Made by a program: the position numbers and the translations under genes | In this document: positions 61,125 through 63,842 of the stretch, in pieces | Numbering within the stretch: the first letter of the stretch is position 1 | Layout: each line of letters opens with the position of its first letter | Notes under the pieces: model-generated | The model's input: only the letters and a program-made list of their open reading frames with translations | What the model was told of the DNA's origin: nothing | Databases searched by the model: none | Assembly: GCA_022072125.1 (NCBI GenBank) | Contig: JAJVIH010000017.1 | Span: 1 to 63,842 of the forward strand | Source of the DNA: Myxococcota bacterium | GTDB lineage: Bacteria > Myxococcota > JAJVIH01 | Reading direction: 5' to 3' | DNA length: 63,842 nucleotides

Positions 61125-62639
61125 GTGAGCCAGACCAACCACGCAGAGGAAATCCAGCACCAGCTCAACGCCGGCTATCCTTTCCTGTTCATCACCACCT
61201 GGGAGGAGGATCGCGTCGAGCGGCTGGCCGCCGATGTGGCGGCGCGGACCCGCCGTCCCTGGGCCATCTGGTCCAGCACCGTCGGATTTCATGGCCCCGA
61301 ACCCGACACCGAAACCAGCGGCGGCGCGGTGGAAGACATCGAACGCGCGCTGGAGGCGGTTTCCGCGCTCGATGTCGCGGTCGTGTTGATGAAGGACCTG
61401 CACCGGTTCATGCACGAGCGCCGCATCATCCGGAAGATGCGCGACATCGTGCCCCGGCTGATGCAGCACCGCACCATCGTCATCGTCAGCGCGCCGGAGA
61501 TGGACCTGCCGGTCGAACTGGAAAAAGAAGTATCGGTGCTGGACCTGCCGCTGCCCACCCGTCCGCGCCTGCATGATCTGCTGCGGGGCGTCCTGGCGGA
61601 AATGAATATGGAGCTTTCGCCGGAATTCGCGGATCGCATGGTCTATTCGGCGCTGGGCCTGACCGAGCGGGAATGCGCGCGCGTCTTCCGCAAGGCGCTG
61701 CTGCGCGGCGTCAAATCGGCGGATGACCTGACCATTGTCATCGAGGAGAAAAAACGGCTGTTGAAAAAAAGCCAGTCGCTGGATTTCTACGACCTGGACC
61801 TGGAACTCGCCAATGTCGGCGGCCTGGAGGAACTCAAACGCTGGCTGGTGCAGCGCCAGGACGCCTTTTCCGAGCGCGCGGCGCAATTCGGACTGCCGCC
61901 TCCCAAGGGGCTGTTGCTGCTGGGCGTGCAGGGCTGCGGCAAGTCGCTGACCTCCAAGGCGGTTGCGAGCCTGTGGAAATTTCCCCTGCTGCGGCTCGAC
62001 CTGGGAACCACCTTCTCGCCCACCGGCCGCAAGGAGGAATCCCTGCGCTACGCCATCAAGGTCGCCGAAAGCATGGCCCCCGCGGTGTTATGGATAGACG
62101 AAATCGAAAAGGGCTTCGCGGGGGCCGAGGCGGGCCGGGAGAACATGGACATCAATTCCGTGCGCGCCTTTGGATCGTTCATCACCTGGCTGCAGGAAAA
62201 GAAGTCTCCGGTGTTCGTCATCGCCACCGCCAACGACATCAGCGGTCTGCCGCCGGAACTGCTGCGCAAAGGGCGTTTCGATGAAATCTTTTTCGTGGAT
62301 TTGCCCAACGTGCATGAACGGGAGGCGATCTTCCAGGTGCATCTGACCGGCCATGGAAGGAATCCCGGCAACTTCAATCTCAAGCACCTCGCGAAGCTCA
62401 GCGAACATTTCAACGGGGCCGAGATTGAGCAGGTGGTGATCGGCGGCCTGTTCCGCGCCTTCACCGAGAACCGCGAACTGCACCAGCGCGATCTGGAGCG
62501 ATCCATCGAACAGACGGTGCCGCTGTACAATACCTACGAAGAGCGTATCAAGGCCCTGCGCGAATGGGCCCGCCAGCGCGCGCGCTGGGCCAGCCTGGAC
62601 ACCACGCGCCTTGACTTCTTCAGCCAGAAGGAGGCGTGA
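61125..62639 (+). CDS. Ycf46-like AAA+ ATPase
   Basis: 504 aa, GTG start at 61125 with GGAGGA upstream. N-terminal half (about 1-210) is the Ycf46-type domain with [15 protein letters not shown] and a central ERALEAV region. AAA+ core: [11 protein letters not shown], Walker A GVQGCGKS, Walker [10 protein letters not shown], sensor 1 VIATAND, second-region [11 protein letters not shown]. Unlike FtsH it has no membrane segment or protease zinc site. Function of bacterial Ycf46 proteins is poorly known; CO2 response has been reported in cyanobacteria. Stop overlaps the region upstream of mtnA. Confidence 0.85.
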   Translation: MSQTNHAEEIQHQLNAGYPFLFITTWEEDRVERLAADVAARTRRPWAIWSSTVGFHGPEPDTETSGGAVEDIERALEAVSALDVAVVLMKDLHRFMHERRIIRKMRDIVPRLMQHRTIVIVSAPEMDLPVELEKEVSVLDLPLPTRPRLHDLLRGVLAEMNMELSPEFADRMVYSALGLTERECARVFRKALLRGVKSADDLTIVIEEKKRLLKKSQSLDFYDLDLELANVGGLEELKRWLVQRQDAFSERAAQFGLPPPKGLLLLGVQGCGKSLTSKAVASLWKFPLLRLDLGTTFSPTGRKEESLRYAIKVAESMAPAVLWIDEIEKGFAGAEAGRENMDINSVRAFGSFITWLQEKKSPVFVIATANDISGLPPELLRKGRFDEIFFVDLPNVHEREAIFQVHLTGHGRNPGNFNLKHLAKLSEHFNGAEIEQVVIGGLFRAFTENRELHQRDLERSIEQTVPLYNTYEERIKALREWARQRARWASLDTTRLDFFSQKEA

Positions 62640-62677
62640 TCTTTGTCACACCGCCGGGGATGCCGTATAGTCAGCCC

Positions 62678-63712
62678 ATGGCGATCCATCCGCTCTGGTA
62701 CAGGGACGGCGTATTGTATGTGCTGGATCAGACTTTGCTCCCGCGCAAGGAAGTGGTGCGCGAATATCACCACGTCGAGGGGGTCGCTTACGCCATCCGC
62801 ACCATGATCATCCGCGGCGCGCCGGCGATTGGCGTGGCCACGGCCTACGCCATGGCCCTGGGCGCGCTGGATTTGCACGAGCGGGACAACCGCGAACAGC
62901 GCATGGCTGAATTTCGCGGGCGGCTGGAGTCCACCCGCCCCACCGCCGTCAACCTGCGCTGGGCTCTGGACAGGATGATGAACGCGGCCGCCATCAACTC
63001 GCACCTGCCGCTCAAGGAATGGCAGCAGCAACTGGTGGCGGAGGCCAACCGCATCCGGGAAGAGGACATCGCCATGTGCCGGGCGATTGGCGCCCACGGC
63101 CTGCCGTTGATTCCAGACAAGGCGACCGTGCTGACCTACTGCAACGCGGGGGCGCTGGCCACGGCAGGCTATGGCACCGCGCTGGGGGTTGTGCGGGCGG
63201 CGCACGAGGCGGGCCGGCAGATCCGGGTGTACGCCTGCGAAACCCGTCCGTTTTTGCAGGGCGCGCGCCTGACCAGTTGGGAACTCATGAAGGACGGCGT
63301 TGATGTCACCCTGATCTGCGACAACATGGCGGGGCATTTTCTCTCGCGCGGGGAGATCACCTGCGTGGTGGTGGGGGCGGACCGCATCGCCGCCAATGGA
63401 GATTTCGCCAACAAGATCGGCACCTACGGGGTGGCGCTGGCGGCGCGGGAAAACGGCGTGCCGTTCTACGTGGCGGCCCCCACCTCGACGCTGGACGCTT
63501 CCCTGCCGGATGGCAAGACCATCCCCATCGAGGAGCGCTCCGGCCATGAACTGATTCAGTTCGCCGGCGATCCCATCGCCCCGCAGGACGTGAAAGTGCG
63601 CAATCCGGCGTTTGATGTCACGCCCGCGCGCTACGTCACCGCCATCATCACCGAGACCGGTGTTCATCACCCGCCGTTTGATTTCTCCTCCCGTCGGGGG
63701 GAGGAAGAGTAG
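62678..63712 (+). CDS. mtnA: S-methyl-5-thioribose-1-phosphate isomerase
   Basis: 344 aa from the ATG at 62678, the usual family length; upstream ATG at 62660 and GTG at 62636 are in frame. Family landmarks: [19 protein letters not shown], the catalytic Cys in [19 protein letters not shown], Asp in [12 protein letters not shown], and [12 protein letters not shown]. Part of the methionine salvage pathway, converting MTR-1-P to MTRu-1-P. 26 bp after the Ycf46-like gene, probably the same transcript. No other mtn genes are visible. Confidence 0.93.
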   Translation: MAIHPLWYRDGVLYVLDQTLLPRKEVVREYHHVEGVAYAIRTMIIRGAPAIGVATAYAMALGALDLHERDNREQRMAEFRGRLESTRPTAVNLRWALDRMMNAAAINSHLPLKEWQQQLVAEANRIREEDIAMCRAIGAHGLPLIPDKATVLTYCNAGALATAGYGTALGVVRAAHEAGRQIRVYACETRPFLQGARLTSWELMKDGVDVTLICDNMAGHFLSRGEITCVVVGADRIAANGDFANKIGTYGVALAARENGVPFYVAAPTSTLDASLPDGKTIPIEERSGHELIQFAGDPIAPQDVKVRNPAFDVTPARYVTAIITETGVHHPPFDFSSRRGEEE

Positions 63713-63842
63713 CGCGGCCCCATCGCGTCTTCCGCCAGCGGATCAATCCTGGGCCATCTACCCTGCCGTGCTCCGCGAATCTCATCCCGCGGCAGGGCAC
63801 TTCCCCTCCACGCATCGCCATCGTGTTGCGGCGCGAAGGAGT

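Overview
The window is GC-rich chromosomal DNA, almost certainly from a Gram-negative bacterium of the deltaproteobacterial / Myxococcota-like type. The basis for that is style rather than a marker gene: many lipoproteins with short signal peptides and lipobox Cys, Asp-Ala-Gly-Pro linkers and Cys-rich 'xxDCxxxxxC' repeats, a zinc-ribbon Ser/Thr kinase with a C-terminal membrane anchor, a MJ0042-type zinc-ribbon protein, an HmuY-like protein and a sigma54 activator. No rRNA is present, so the taxonomy is inference.

Layout. 1-1810: membrane metallopeptidase running off the left edge. 1965-9438: a sigma70 promoter drives four paralogous Cys-rich, Gly-rich lipoproteins followed by a radical SAM/SPASM enzyme and a coupled 77-codon ORF. 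9547-23212: response regulator, nuoEF, DMT transporter, fatty-acid hydroxylase, coaBC, a copper-monooxygenase-like lipoprotein, a KirBac-type K+ channel broken by a frameshift, xerC, cysteine desulfurase, a Fic-fold protein lacking its catalytic His, and asnB. 23305-32147: kup, a GH3 acyl-adenylating enzyme, a HAD phosphatase, a sirtuin and dnaE. 32323-37236: Ser/Thr kinase, HmuY-like lipoprotein and zinc-ribbon protein. 37237-38024: intergenic region with a sigma54-type promoter, an inverted repeat, a large hairpin and a 53-aa ORF, divergent from a sigma54 activator that heads the operon activator-psd-sppA-hydrolase-hypothetical. 44178-50765: glmS/glmU operon with a metallopeptidase, a HAD phosphatase and two lipoproteins. 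51024-51324: tRNA-Arg, tRNA-His and tRNA-Lys.

51582-58312 is a type III CRISPR-Cas locus: cas10, csm2, csm3, csm4, a CARF-HEPN effector, cas6, then an 11-repeat array that starts on the last base of the cas6 stop codon. It has no csm5, no cas1/cas2 and no HD domain on Cas10, and its spacers are only 29-30 nt. The conserved residues predict crRNA-guided RNA recognition, RNA cleavage by Csm3, cyclic oligoadenylate synthesis by the Cas10 GGDD palm and RNase activation through CARF-HEPN. Reverse complements of three spacers encode a helix-turn-helix-like motif (LTxPxxxA), and two neighbouring spacers differ by one base.

58466-63712: lipoprotein with BamE-like repeats, two uncharacterised proteins, a Ycf46-like AAA+ ATPase and mtnA.

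The strongest candidates for something new are the reduced Csm system, the radical SAM/Cys-rich lipoprotein cluster, the sigma54-driven leader with hairpin and small ORF, and the K+ channel frameshift at an in-phase U-UUU-UUA site.
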